Source: Styela clava (lineage: Eukaryota > Chordata > Ascidiacea > Stolidobranchia > Styelidae). Taken from it: a stretch of DNA of 64,000 nt. The stretch is from positions 19,230,974 to 19,294,973 of the forward strand of contig NC_135259.1 of assembly GCF_964204865.1 (NCBI RefSeq), in the 5' to 3' direction. Numbering within the stretch: position 1 is the first letter of the stretch; every line of letters begins with the position of its first letter. The position numbers were made by a program, and so were the translations under genes. Below, in pieces: positions 31,350 through 43,225 of this stretch. Below the pieces are notes generated by a model, which saw nothing but the letters and a program-made list of their open reading frames with translations, was not told the DNA's origin and did not search any database.

Positions 31350-31985
31350 GACCCAACGGTTAATAGCATTTAGTAAGGTAGACTAGTAGTGCAGACAGTT
31401 TGTCGCAGTGCGACGGGTGACAACTTAGCCGTTTAGGTTGAAATAGAGTTTATAAAAACGACTCTCTGTATATTTTTTGCGTTCATTTGTCATTTTTATT
31501 TTTAAACATTGCTCTTAAATGACTTATGGCAAAAATGTTTTGAGGGCAAAGTTAGGTACAGACTCTACGATTAATGGCATTTAGTAAAATAAACAAATAG
31601 TGCAGTCAGTTAGTTGCAGCGCAGAGCAACGGGCACAATAGCAATGCCATTTTGGTTAAAATATTGTTCATTTAACAGAGCTCTCTGCACTTTTTTGTTC
31701 ATTCGTCCTTTTTATTCTTAAACATTGCCCTTAAATGACTGGCTGAAACGTCTTGAAGACAAAGTTAGGTACATGACCCTACAATTGATGGCATTTAGTA
31801 AGATAGACAAATAGTGCAGTCGCCAGTCAGTTCTTTGCAACGCAGAGCAACGGGCATCAAAGCCGTTTTTGTTACATTAGTGTTTATAAAACAGAGCTAT
31901 CTGAATTTTTTTTTCATTTTTCGTTTTTATTCCTAACATTAGCATCAAATAACTGGCAGAAAGTGTTCAAAGCAGAATTGGGTAT
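31350..31985 (+). repeat. Three-unit tandem repeat, ~212 bp
   Basis: Units start near 31350, 31561 and 31775 at 'taatagcatttagtaa'-type words, each with 'tagtgcagtcag' and 'acgggcac'-type words and ending in 'tgaagacaaagttaggtac'. Confidence 0.8.
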
Positions 31986-32089
31986 TTTTATACAAGAGAG
32001 GGTGGCTACATTAGTTGAAAGTTACGAAAAGTCGAAAACCACTGGGTTAAAGCATTAGCTTTGCTTTTATAATTCTGTTGTCGTGGCAG

Positions 32090-32140
32090 ATTTAACCAGG
32101 GTGAATATCTCGGGTTCGGATCCCAAATCCGTTTTTATGA
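32090..32140 (+). other. T-arm-like sequence
   Basis: 'ctcgggttcggatcccaaat' has B-box-like sequence but no accompanying D or anticodon arm. Confidence 0.25.
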
Positions 32141-32262
32141 GTTGCAAATGGTTTTATTGCCGATAACAGAATATTTAACACCGCTTAAAATTAGAATACC
32201 TAAGCATAAGAAATGAAAATAACAAAGAAATTTTGGATATTTTGATCGTTGGCGAGGGTGTC

Positions 32263-32870
32263 TTTTGGCAGGGGCTTCGTACGAAGGATCCCAATTTTTT
32301 TCTAATCGTTACGCGTTGAAGTTTTTTTTTTCTAATCGTTATAGAACTTTGTGTGGAAACTCAAAACTCAAGCTTGCAAGACTTTGCAAGAGCTATATGA
32401 TATGTCTGTCAAAATTGATAGCACATGATCCATTTTTCTATTCTATACGTTTTCTTCAATTTTACTGATAAATATAGATTATTTTGTAAGACGTGTATAT
32501 AGATACGCCTTTCGTCCCGAACAAGGATATTCACAAGCAGCCATAGTTAGGTAAGTAGAGTCCTTAGAGTGCAAACCATAACTCCTTTTTTTCGTGTTCT
32601 GCAACTTGCGGACAAATTCCTGTTTAATTTGTCAAATGCGGTCGCAGTTTGTCTGATTTTGTCGGTTATCATCCCTACGGGAATGCAACAGTGACGCATG
32701 GAAGACCACATACTTCATGCACAGGACCACAGACGCCTGGTTAGAATGTGGGTAGTGGCTTTGTATGTATAATGTAATAAATTGATGCTCTGATTGTGCG
32801 GTAAATGAGTTCAGTACTAGTAAATGGTAGAACATGATTCGGATCTTCTGTACGAAGCCCCTACCAAAAA
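32263..32870. mobile_element. MITE-like element with GGGGCTTCGTAC ends
   Basis: Inverted ends 'ttggcaggggcttcgtacga' on the left and 'tacgaagcccctaccaaaa' on the right. Related ends stand at 26060, 28165 and 46680. Non-coding. Confidence 0.65.
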
Positions 32871-32884
32871 ACAGCGTCAACGCT

Positions 32885-33010
32885 TAAAATAAGAAAATTA
32901 GTAATTTCCAGTTAGGGTTTGGGTTAGCATTGCGGATTGCAGATTACAAATCAGGCTTCGGTCTAACCCAAACCTAAACTCGATATTTGCTAATTTTACA
33001 TCGTAAAACG
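32885..33010. repeat. Palindromic repeat with 'agttagggtttgggtta' arms, copy 2
   Basis: Left 'aagaaaattagtaatttcca' and right 'tatttgctaattttaca' with an inverted TAACCC/GGGTTA core. Confidence 0.6.
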
Positions 33011-33195
33011 TCGTGTTTTTTTTTTCTCAAATTCATATTTTAGCATTTGTACAAAAGGCTTTTTACCCCTTTGTCTTCTCCCCGTGATTCTCGCGTGCTC
33101 TTTTATTTCCAAAATGACTTGTACACTAAGTAACGAGAATTTTCAGTTCAGAAATTTTAAGGTGAGCCTGGTAAGATGCTTCACGTGTGGTATAG

Positions 33196-33796
33196 CAGGG
33201 GTGTGCAACATGCGGCCCGCGGGACACAACATGGCCCATCAAGACATTTAGTATGGCCCTTGTCAACACTCAGATTTCCCCTTCAAGCATAAAGTCCGAC
33301 AGTTTATGTTCAAAAAGTCGCTCCCCTGAGTAAAAATACTCAATGTTTGGTGCTCCTGAAGTATGCGCACCAAGATGTCGCATAACCTAAACCCTAACCT
33401 GGTACACAACCTGAGTTCAGGTTGTGCGCCATCTTGGTTCGCATACTTCAGGAAGTCCCAATGTTTTTTGCTTTTGTAGCTGCATCAAATCTTTCGTCGT
33501 TTTACCCGGTGCTTTCATTACTTCAAGGCTAAGCGATTGTCGCTGATGTAGTCATTGTCGCTAATGTATTTCGTCAGTTAAGGGTTGATTAAAACTTCTG
33601 TTCAAGCTGAACAAACAATGCATAAAACTCAATGCAAGAAATGTCAAGTTTCCTACTAAAATGTTAAATAAAAAAATCGCATTTTGAGAGGTTTTTAATT
33701 TTTTGTGTACATGGCAAACAATTTTTTTTGTGTGGCTCAGCTTTAGATGTCTGAAGTTGGTTGTATGGACATCCGGCAAAAATGCTGCACCCCCTG
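33196..33796. mobile_element. hAT-like MITE, CAGGGGTGTGCAAC ends, with a nested MITE
   Basis: Left end caggggtgtgcaacatgcgg, right end 'atgctgcaccccctg'. It contains 'atggcccttgtcaacactc', the same block (inverted) as the fragments in the tRNA region. A clean 8-bp duplication is not visible (tatag is shared, off by one). The palindromic MITE at 33349-33458 is inserted in it. Confidence 0.65.
33349..33458. mobile_element. Palindromic MITE, CAAGATGGCG family, copy 4 (nested)
   Basis: 110 bp, perfect 8-bp duplication caatgttt at 33341-33348 and 33459-33466, inserted inside the older element at 33196-33796. Confidence 0.92.
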
Positions 33797-33881
33797 CTAT
33801 AGATCTTTGTGGTAGATAAAAAAAAATACTCTGATTTGCGTTAATGTGTTTACGTCAGACGTGACGTATACGGTAGTTCAA

Positions 33882-34040
33882 GAATAGGATATGATTTACA
33901 TATTTATCCCGGGTGAGAGGAAAGCCGATAAGACGACTTAACCATATGGCGAACCACGGCCTCTCGTCCGGTTACTAGTCCATGTCGGGTATGGGATTAT
34001 TTAGCCAGTTACTTGTTTTCGGAAGCATGGCCGTAACCGA
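33882..34040 (+). repeat. 'cccgggataaat' dispersed repeat, forward copy
   Basis: Runs 'catatttatcccgggtgaga', 'ccgataagacgacttaacca', 'tagtccatgtcgggtatggg'. The same order is at 41293-41455 and the inverse at 60755-60900. Confidence 0.7.
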
Positions 34041-34311
34041 CGAAGCGGTTTTGTAAACCACCCTTGAGATCAAGTTTATTTTTGCAAACAGCAATTGCAT
34101 TTTGACAAATGACGTAATAAGAAGAAAAAACTGAAGATTGTGATCTCGAAAATCGCGGGCAAATATAGAGATGGTTATCTCAATCGGCGAGAAGGTTATA
34201 GCTTTGTGATATTATTTCTACCTCTGTACTCTTGTATTGAGCTTTGTATGAAGAAAAATGTTGAAGTATTGCAAAAAACATACAATAGATCTTCGAGATG
34301 ATTGTCTATAA

Positions 34312-34645
34312 CAGTGGTCTTAGTGGTGATTGTTTATAACGGTTGTTCCTGTGATAACATGTTCCACCAAGGGGCACAGAGCATTTGGAAGGGGGCCACA
34401 ATTCTTGGCGCAAAACTGATTTTACTTTTCTCTTGACACGAAAACTCCCTGTTCTTACTAGTTTCATTGCTTGATAAGGTTATTTTACAGAGTGTTTTCA
34501 CTTTGTTGTGCGTTTAAACATAATAATTTTATTTAAAATGTACCAATTTAAATAACATTATAAATACCACTGGAATGATAAATCTTCATGATTGCTGAAA
34601 GCCTGCAAAAGCGGGTCCAGAGCTATAAAAGGTTGTGAACCACTG
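34312..34645. mobile_element. hAT-like MITE, CAGTGGTC ends
   Basis: 334 bp from cagtggtcttagtgg to ggttgtgaaccactg. Flanks gtctataa and gttcataa match at 6 of 8. The inner part 'aaaactgattttacttttct' is shared with 56850-56910. Confidence 0.75.
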
Positions 34646-34720
34646 GTTCATAACTATTTCCTGAACTAAATTGCAATCTACAGATATAGTTCGTTCCGAG
34701 CAGCCAAAAGCCTGCAGCGC

Positions 34721-35220
34721 ATTATTATAGGCTTTTTTGATTTCATAAACTGGATGAAATGTCGAGGCACTTAACTTGGAAAGAATAAAAAAAACTTTTT
34801 TTTAAAAAAGTTTGTAAACATCTAAATCAGGCTACCTACATTGTCTTGTTCCGATTAAAAATCCTGAAGCGCATTATTATAGGCTTTTTTGATTTCATAA
34901 ACTGGATGATATGTCGAGGCACTTAACTTGGAAGAAAAACAAACTTTTTTTTAGAAAAGTTTGTAAACATCTAAATAAGGCTACCTACATTGTCTTGTTC
35001 CGATTAAAAATCCTGATACGCATTATTATAGACTTTTTTGTTTTTATATACTGGATGATATGTCGAGGCACTTAACTTGGAAAAAAAAAACTTTTTTTTT
35101 AGAAAAGTTTGTAAACATCTAAATAAGGCTACCTACATTGTCTTGTTCCGATTAAAAATCCTGATACGCATTATTATAGACTTTTTTGTTTTTATATACT
35201 GGATGATATATCGAAGCATA
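34721..35220 (+). repeat. Tandem repeat, ~150-bp unit, three and a half copies
   Basis: 'attattatag' starts stand at 34721, 34873, 35022 and 35170. Units include 'ggatgatatgtcgaggcact' and 'taaacatctaaataaggcta'. Confidence 0.85.
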
Positions 35221-35531
35221 CAACTTGGTACAAATACCAATTTCTCAAAGTTCGTAAACATCCGAATCAGAGCAAAATCACGTAGGATTTAAATCGATAT
35301 AATGTCAGTAATGGCTGCGAAAACATGTTATGTCATAACGTGACTCAAGTTATTATGTCTTCGACTCAATTCCACCTCCTAATTTAAGCTTAGTCGATTA
35401 TTTAGCGTACATGTTGACGAAGCTGTTTTGAAAGTCTCCGAAATCTATATGCGTACTTACAATTCTTTCTCGGGCGCGGAATAGATAAAACGGAAGCTTC
35501 AGGGATGGCAGCTATGAGATATACGTTGTAC

Positions 35532-35700
35532 GGTATTCTCGTAGTATGTGTAGCAGGTCAAGGTTGAGCCATAATTTTATTCTGATTTTCCCTATTTTAG
35601 TTCTATTATGAGTTCGGGGACTGTGATAGCTAAGTGAATATACCCCCTGCCCATAGGTTTTGGTCCCTTCACACAACTTGATGATATCGGTCCATAATTG
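35532..35700. repeat. Asymmetric MITE, truncated copy
   Basis: Begins ggtattctcgtagtatg, has 'ttagttctattatgagttcg' and 'cacacaacttgatg', and lacks the far end. Confidence 0.6.
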
Positions 35701-35709
35701 GTCGTACAT

Positions 35710-36580
35710 GTTGACGAATCAGTTTTGGACAACTTATTTTGGTATGTAAATGTTTTTTTTAAATAAATGATATAACGGGAAGCGTCAGGTAGCTATACAT
35801 AGTCTTACAGTGATGAACAACTTATTAATAATTGACTGAGAATTCCTCTCTAAAACAATACCTTATGGGGCATGGAAAACATCCATTTTTACTTTTGAAT
35901 GCGCCAACAAATTTGTTTTTAATATACTCGGAGGTGAACGAAGAAACTTTGAAGAACGAGAAAAACAACTTTCAGTTTGAAGAGTAATGCTTGCTTTTAT
36001 CATGAAAGTCATCTCGAAAATATTTTTATTCCCATCAGCAAATCTTTGCAAAAATACTCATTCAAACTACTGTATCAAGATGTAATATTCTCATAACGAT
36101 ATTCCCAACCAAGCGAGGGATACTGATAGATCGAATCTTAAAGAAAGGCCCATATGCTTCACAAAGGCCTCAAATTTATAGAAATACTGTTAAATTTTCG
36201 TGAAATTTACAATTTTTTTAACAGTACAGTGATTACAAATACATACCCAATTTCGTCAGCGATAAATGATCGGTAGCCCAGATAAATGGATAGGATCTGA
36301 GGCCACGCTGACAGACAGTTTCTCATTCATAATGTAGCAATCGGAATTTTAAAAGTCTTGTGGTAGCAAAACGAGTCGTCGTCAAAGGAGAAAGTTGTAA
36401 ACAGGTTATAAACAGCAGCTCTGATGGTCTGTATTATTCATTAGATGAGAAGGAGCTAGCAACCGTTATAGAATGTAAATGTACAGGGTGTTCATAATGT
36501 CCTTTTACAATTTCAATTTATTATGAAGTCAGTTCTCAATATATATACCTAAATTAATCAGGTTTTTTATATTTAAATCA
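35710..36580. other. Gene-free stretch
   Basis: No gene or repeat family recognised. Confidence 0.45.
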
Positions 36581-36587
36581 TTAATTG

Positions 36588-36700
36588 GGTGCTCCCGAAG
36601 TATTCGTACGAAGATGGCGCACAACCTGAACATTGTATGTGTACCAGGTTAGGGTTGTTCAGGTTGTGCGTCATCTTGGTACGAATACTTCCGGAGCGCC
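36588..36700. mobile_element. Palindromic MITE, CAAGATGGCG family, copy 5
   Basis: 113 bp, flanks attaattg and agtaattg (7 of 8). Confidence 0.88.
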
Positions 36701-36719
36701 AGTAATTGTTAAGTATTTT

Positions 36720-37290
36720 TACTTAATTTATTACATCTGTGAGGGCTAAAACAGTATATGGTGTCGAAAAATTCCCTTGTGATGATGATGGTAGTTGCTT
36801 TGTAGAGTGGATGTGTACTAGTCAAAGGGTCTTATGAACGTGTTTTTATTAAATATAGTGGTATTAATGCTGCACAGTCTTGATGTCTCGAGCCTGTCGG
36901 AATGTTTGAAGTAGTTTGAATGATCTGATATGAACTTTTACACCTGAAAATGAAATGTAAACTCAAAAGTGAGCAAGACGAAGCTTGTATGCTTTTAGAG
37001 TGATGTTTTTAAACAGGAAGGGTGTAATAATACTACATACTATGCAAAAACATCAATGTGTTTTTATACCAAAATACTGTTCGATACATCGTATATAGAA
37101 TCAGTTTAATATTTTATTGAAAAAGTATCTTTTTTGTATAAAAACACAAAAAGCCAAATACGTGTGTTCATATTATTGACTGGTTTTAAGTCTGTGACAT
37201 GTCCGACTGAATTTTTATATAGTTAAGCAATGCTATGGTGGTACTGATTATCTTTCTAGTGTAAGGATTTATTGTCGTATTGTCGTAATA
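36720..37290. other. Gene-free stretch
   Basis: AT-rich, no signal seen. Confidence 0.45.
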
Positions 37291-37296
37291 TGAATG

Positions 37297-37445
37297 CCCC
37301 CCCCCCCCCCCCCAAAAAAAAAAAACAAACCTAACGGAGTATTGCTGTATTGATGCGTAAAAAGGTAGGGGAACAACGGTGGGATCATATGAAGATCCTC
37401 CCACCCCCCAGAAAATCTAATTAGGTAGGGGGGGGGGGGGGGGGG
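37297..37445. repeat. C17 and G18 homopolymer tracts in inverted order
   Basis: C17 at 37297-37313 followed by A12, then G18 at 37428-37445, about 115 bp apart. The two tracts can pair with each other or form four-stranded structures. Confidence 0.8.
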
Positions 37446-37559
37446 TAAAAAATATAAACCCAAGCGAAGTACACGATTGAAACGGTGCCTTACGTAATCT
37501 TACGTTAGGATGAAGCCGAAAAGACATATAGCATAGCGTACGCCCATTCATTCGGAATC

Positions 37560-37812
37560 CACAAATTTCGCCGCAGGAAATATCGCAGCAGGAAATTTCG
37601 CCTCATAGGAAATATCGCAGCAAGTGCATTTTGCTGTAAAACAAGTATTTGTGATAAAAACAGTCAGGTTTATGGGGTTAGGGTATACTCTTAAATAACG
37701 AATCTTTTTTAAATAAAAAGAGACTTCAAAAACCTAACTGTTTTTATCACTAATACTTGTTTTACAGCAAATTGCATTGGTGGAGTATCCTGCGGTGAGA
37801 TTTCCTAGAACC
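37560..37812. mobile_element. Hairpin MITE with ~47-bp inverted arms
   Basis: Arms 37625-37671 and 37729-37777 are near-perfect inverse ('gctgtaaaacaagtatt' and 'aatacttgttttacagc'). Flanking words 'cgccgcaggaaat' and 'cctgcggtgagatttcc' suggest outer ends. No target duplication is seen. Confidence 0.65.
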
Positions 37813-37814
37813 CG

Positions 37815-38590
37815 CTCATTCATTCATCTGGATTCTAGAATCTAGATTTTAAAAGAACACCAAGCTTGTACCGGACGTTGTTCAGAGTGAAAAAAAAAAT
37901 GGTGACGGCTCTATGAAAAAAGCATTAGGTATAAATTCATTTTATTTAAACGTTTATTTAACGCTCTCACTTTTGCCGACTCGATAATTGGTTTATCTCA
38001 GTCAACTTTCAGCTCCGAATTTAATATTGACTTGCAACCTGGTTTATAAATTTATTTACTCTTTCAATCAACGAATCGGTGCCCACTTCAATAGAAAGCT
38101 CAAGCATTGAACTCTTGACCTATTAATCAGGAAACGACGTTCCAGTAGATTACGATTTCAAAGCGGTCATTTCGGTGTCAAATGTCACGAACCCGGATAT
38201 TGAAAGATTTGATCAGTCAACTAGCATTATGGGCATTGGAAATTGCTTGTGTTTTCTAAGCCCAGCGGAACATTGCATAAAGGCAACTAGAAATGGCTAG
38301 TCATGGCTAGAAACACTCTTCGGAAAAATTTCGTCCAAAAAAGAAAGTTCAAACATTGAAACAACCCACGAAAAAGATTCGCCGTGAAAAACATATTTTT
38401 CTATTATTTTTGGAAAATTTTCTTATAAACTTACGAGTCACATTAAATTAACTCTGCGGTATTAAATGATTCAATTTTCATTAGTCGGAATTCCGTAGAA
38501 CTTAATCCCAAGGGATGATCTGTGACCCGTGGCGTCTGCTAGCATGAAGTTCAGTGTTAAAGAATATTTCTGTATAACTGTAAAGCAATT
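37815..38590. other. Gene-free stretch
   Basis: No gene is recognised. The short 'gaactcttgacctatta' near 38107 has a tRNA-like flavour but no fold. Confidence 0.4.
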
Positions 38591-38595
38591 TTTTA

Positions 38596-38829
38596 GGTAA
38601 TCCGTAAGTATGTGAACCAAGATGGCGGACACCGGAACGTAGTATGTGTACCAGGTTAGGGTTAGGCCATAATTTTAGGTACAAATACTACAGGAGTCAC
38701 TTGGCTAGTCCCCGAACTCAATAATAATAGAACCAAAATAAGAAAAATTAGAATAAAATTATGGCCTAACCTGGTACACATACTGCGTTCCGGTGTCCGC
38801 CATCTTGGTTCACATACTTCGGGAGTACC
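38596..38829. mobile_element. Long-form CAAGATGGCG MITE, copy 6
   Basis: 234 bp. The ends are the palindromic family (tatgtgaaccaagatggcgg and inverse) while the centre has the asymmetric family's 'ggccataattttaggt' and 'tagtccccgaactc', linking the two families. Flanks fit 8 bp with a one-base shift. Confidence 0.82.
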
Positions 38830-39071
38830 AATTTTTGTAGCTTGGAACGACCATCAAGACTTTTTAAACCCAACGTTTTCCGGCCTCCACCCGGGTCCGA
38901 TAGCTGTTTTTGTCTAAGTTGGCAATTAGAAATGTCATAACCCACCTTTTTAAAATTCCTGCCCTGTTGGGAACATACTGATATTGATAATAGTATGTAG
39001 TGAAAAACTTGATATAACATGCTCATCCATAAAAACCAGATGAATTAATATTTACCTTTTCGATATTAGAC

Positions 39072-39312
39072 AGAGGCGTAGGTGGAGGCGAGTGGTAGTT
39101 GGGGGTTGAAGGACGGACCCCCTCCCTTTGAAATGTGAACAAAAAGCACTTTTCTGTATAGCACTAATTCGTACATTAAAACGCATTTCATACCCCCAAG
39201 ACACTGGACAACCCACCCAAACTCGTTAGCTGTTACGGTCTAACGACAATTCTAACAGAGAAATTCAGACCCCCCCACCCTCTTAGAAAATGCTTGGCTA
39301 CGCTCCTGCAGT
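39072..39312. repeat. GCGTAG/CTACGC-ended repeat
   Basis: Left 'cagaggcgtaggtgg', right 'ttggctacgctcctg'. Holds pyrimidine-rich runs. Similar ends are at 50730-50925 and 62388. Confidence 0.4.
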
Positions 39313-39763
39313 GACTCGACAAAATTATTTTCGTGATTCTCGAGCCAGAGACCCAGATGACGCTTGGCTTGAATCGCAACTCAGGGTCACGGATTTTTAA
39401 TTTTATTTTTCAATGTATGACTCATTCAGGTCGCATTATTATTGTCAGTACTTCTCCATTACATAGTATATTAATATTTAATTTACTGCCGTAAAAGTTC
39501 CCGTTGCCAGATTTATATTAAAATTTGTTGAATGAAGACTAAAACGTCCAACGCTATACAATGGCGTATCTAGGGCAGTACCATGGGCGCGGTTTGTATA
39601 GTGTAGCGAAAAGACAAAGAATGGAACGTTTGGATAAAATAATTCCAAATTATAAATGATTAAAACACTTATTTTTACTTAAATGACGCACCACAGGTGT
39701 CGCTGCTTGATAACCAGTATTGGTTTTTCGCGCCCTCTCCACCCTGTGATACCATTTTTTACG

Positions 39764-40086
39764 TTTATTACTTATCGATCTTTAGATCGGTAAGTATGTT
39801 GATACGTCTGTGCCGTAGGTATACGTCTGTCTGTCTGTTTGTCTGTCTGTTAGATGCACGCGATATCTCACGAATGCGTGTTTGAATCTGCTCCAAATTT
39901 TGTATGTGCTTTCATCATATCTCGGACCAGAAGCCTATTGATTTTGGATAAATTATGTCGTATAATTAGCGAGTTATTAATTAATTAGTGATGGGACACA
40001 AGGTGTCACTATGGAGTAAGAGCCTTGATTTGGGGGATCCCCTAACTTTCGATCGATAAATCTTCGGTCTTTGACCGATATTCTCG
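39764..40086 (+). repeat. TATCGAT-hairpin repeat family, copy 4
   Basis: Complete copy. It interrupts a sequence ('gtgtcgctgcttgataacca') whose uninterrupted relative is at about 44437-44575, giving an approximate empty site. Confidence 0.8.
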
Positions 40087-40396
40087 TCCTTTATTTTATT
40101 CGTGCAAAGTGAATTTACATGATGGTGAAAAAATAAAATACTGATCTGATAACTGTACAAGGATGGCATTCCAACAATAACCGTTTGTGAAGATTGTCAA
40201 CTAAGGAATATGGGGCGCATTTTTGAACTTTGCCAGTGTCGCCGTTTTACGTAGTTATGCCACTGACGCTCTTCAATCTTGTTATTACTGTTCAATTCAC
40301 GTTAAGTTAGCAGTGTCGCCATATTGGGAATAATGATCGAGCATTGACTTCGGGGAATAAGAGTATATTGAAAATTCCATCATCACAAATTCAATT

Positions 40397-40640
40397 ATGA
40401 GTTTGGTTGCGCGAGACTCCCTATGCTTTCCCGATGTCTTTATGTTAGTGGATGCGTATAATGCAAGGATGGTGTAGCAGGAATAAACGTGACTATACTA
40501 TGCAATCCAAGAGTCCCGCCGCACACTAACACAAATGTATTCCTGTAACGTTCCGTCTGAGGAAGTCTGACTTTCGTCGGACGAAACGTGACAGAAATAT
40601 ATTTGTGTTAGTGTGCAGAAGGACTCTTTAATTGCATATG
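40397..40640. mobile_element. Foldback element, short form (FB3)
   Basis: Outer segment as at 10080, then arms 'cacactaacacaaatgta' (40522 on) and 'atttgtgttagtgtgcag' (to 40619). The centre has CTGAGGA at 40557-40563 and GAAAC at 40583-40587, separated by a 7-bp stem. Confidence 0.7.
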
Positions 40641-41000
40641 ACCACAAATTCATTTGCAAATTGTAAAAATACTCTTTTGTTGTTTTTAAATCTGACGAGC
40701 TTATAGTCTCAAATCTATGAATATCACATTGAAAAAATGGCGCCGTTGAGATCACTGACTTACTATATGACGTCATATAACCCATAATTACGTCACAGTA
40801 CAGAGTCTTGTGTCTGCTTTTAAGTAAATATTGCATTCCGTTGCATATACGATCGAAAAAGTAACGTGTAATACGGCGACTCTCGTGACGCGTTATTTTT
40901 CCGAGAAAAAAGAACGGTTTGCGAAAGAAAAACACTGCGATACCTCATTACGTTTCGCGATTGCGGTGCGCATTACGCTTTGATCTGTTTACTGTGTATC

Positions 41001-41214
41001 GGCTACTCTCGTAGTATGTGATTAGGGTAGGGTTAGGCGATAATTTTATTCCAATTTTTGTTGTTTTAGTTCTATTACGAGTTCGGGGACTGTTTGTGTT
41101 AGCCAAGTGAATATAGACCCTGCCCATAGGTTTCAGTCCCTTTACACAACTCGATGTAAAGTAGGCGAACAAAAATTGTTACTTCCATATTGGTGCACAC
41201 ACATCTGGAGTGCC
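41001..41214. mobile_element. Asymmetric MITE copy
   Basis: From ggctactctcgtagtatg to 'ctggagtgcc', with the body as in 24206. Flanks gtgtatcg and gtgtattg match at 7 of 8. Confidence 0.78.
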
Positions 41215-41292
41215 GTGTATTGTATATAGCAGTGCGGGTGAAAATTAAGCGAGACACTTTTTGAGGTTCCGTGAGTTTTGGGAGTACTGTAA

Positions 41293-41455
41293 GATTCGAT
41301 AGGATAGGATTTACAAATTTATCCCGGGGGAGAGAAAAGCCGATAAGACGGCTTAATCATGCGGCGAACGACGGCATCTTGTCCGGTTACCAGTCCATGT
41401 CGGGTAAGAGATTAGTTAGCCAGGTATTTGTTTTCAGACGCATGGACTTGATTTG
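41293..41455 (+). repeat. 'cccgggataaat' dispersed repeat, forward copy
   Basis: 'atttatcccgggggagag' through 'gcatggacttgatttgactc', parallel to 33882-34040. Confidence 0.7.
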
Positions 41456-41978
41456 ACTCGACTGGAGTTTCTCTTAAATTCGACGGTGTCAGTGTTAATT
41501 TCCCAATGCCTATTTGTATGAAATGATATTTTTTGCATCAAAAAATAGTGAGAAAAAAAAACAAAAGCCGTTCGAGTAGTGTGGATATGTACGTGAATAT
41601 TACATTGAGTAAACTGGAGGAAGTCACGATTTAAAGTTTACGAGAGAAATACGATAGTAGTTTTTTTGCATTTTATATTTTGTAAAAACTTTTCTTCAAT
41701 GTTGGAGTAAACGGCACTAAAATGTGTGGCTTTCATACATTTATGGGTGTTTTGAATAATTAATAATAGTGTTCCGATATGAGCCCCCTAGCATAAAATG
41801 AATTTCATGGAGATGCAAACAATAAGCGGCACTGGTATGTAGGTTTTTGATCTTGCCGGATTGAATGCCATTTTTCCCTTGCCAGGTTTTCGAAAAAGAG
41901 TAGGAGGTATTAGTTGAAATATGGCAGTATAGTATTGTCATATACGAAGAGGAAAGAATTATTTTCTGTGTACTAGAT

Positions 41979-42316
41979 CAGGGCTACTCAACTGGCGGAC
42001 CGCGGTCCGAATCCGGACCTTTCGACCATTCAATTTGGACCGCGTCTGCTTGTTTATTTTGGCAGCATAAGCATCGTTTTATAGTTTTAGATGATTTTGA
42101 TACAATTCAAATACACAGCTATACAGTTTGTCGTACTGGTACCAATGTGCGATATTTGTGTCCATATTTGCGAGCCATTTATTGCTATTGTATTAAATGT
42201 AATATTGCATCTGACGTTTCGTTTATTCAATGGAATAAATTTTCTGTAATGTCCGGAACCCAGTAATTTCGAAGTTTCGTTAGCGTTCCTTTGGTGAAAA
42301 TAGTTGAGTAGCCCTG
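41979..42316. mobile_element. hAT-like MITE, CAGGGCTACTCAACT ends
   Basis: 338 bp with inverted ends CAGGGCTACTCAACT and AGTTGAGTAGCCCTG and a perfect 8-bp duplication tactagat at 41971-41978 and 42317-42324. Confidence 0.94.
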
Positions 42317-42329
42317 TACTAGATGATGG

Positions 42330-43220
42330 GTTCTCAAACTTTTGGTGTTATGGAGCTTGTGAAGAGATTGACTATTATTTACGGAGTACCACAATAAATT
42401 TATAAAAATTACATGTTGGAACATACAGTTAATGTCATATTTGAATTACTGCATTGTTGCCACATTTTGACGCTATCGTTGTCAAATTTTAAATATGCCG
42501 ATATTGGTATTTAAACGGTTACAGAATTCGCCAAGCCAGTATCTTAATAAGTAAACGAATAGCTAGCGGAACCTTCGCATTATATTATTTTGTGAGGATG
42601 GTATCGTGCCAAGATCCCTCGCACGCAGAAAATTAGTCGAATTTTGCTTTAAAGAGTAGAACAAGTTAATGAAAATGAACAAGCAAATGTTATTTGTTTA
42701 AAGCCAATGTATTTCTCGCGCTCCACCTCAAAAATAACTAGCTAGAAAACACGTTGAAAATGCGTGGATGGAACGTTAATATCCAAAATAGTATTCTAGT
42801 GAGGTTGACTTTGCGTCGTGGTTCCCTTGCGTCTCAAAGCTGTATTATGATGTCACTTATTGAACTATGACGTCATTTTTACTATGTTTATAGTTATTGT
42901 GAAGTCATATTTTCTCATTTTTTATTTATTAACACTTGTCCAATTGAAATCCCACTTTGACCTAATCCATTATGTCATTCTGAAACGCGTAGACTTGTAT
43001 AACGATCCAAGTTACTGCACAGATTGATTTTAGAGATCCTCGTACTTTTAACCTTAATAGTCCACGATTTCTAACGCAGATTCTTCAATCGTGCGTTTTC
43101 GAATTGCTGAACACGGTAGGACATCAAAAGAATTCAACGTATTTAGCATCGATTCGTAGTGGACACCTTGTCAGGATATCATACATACCATATATCGACA
43201 TAGGCTGCTAATATGTTGTA
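42330..43220. other. Gene-free stretch with MITE debris
   Basis: 'gggttctcaaacttttggtg' at 42327 and 'gcgctccacctcaaaaataa' at 42718 resemble parts of the element at 61592-62137. TGACGTCA occurs near 42870. Confidence 0.4.
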
Positions 43221-43225
43221 TATAT

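Noticed and set aside
40498-40935. 145-codon minus-strand frame
   Set aside because: Its C-terminal half is the foldback element's arm; the rest has no recognisable domain.
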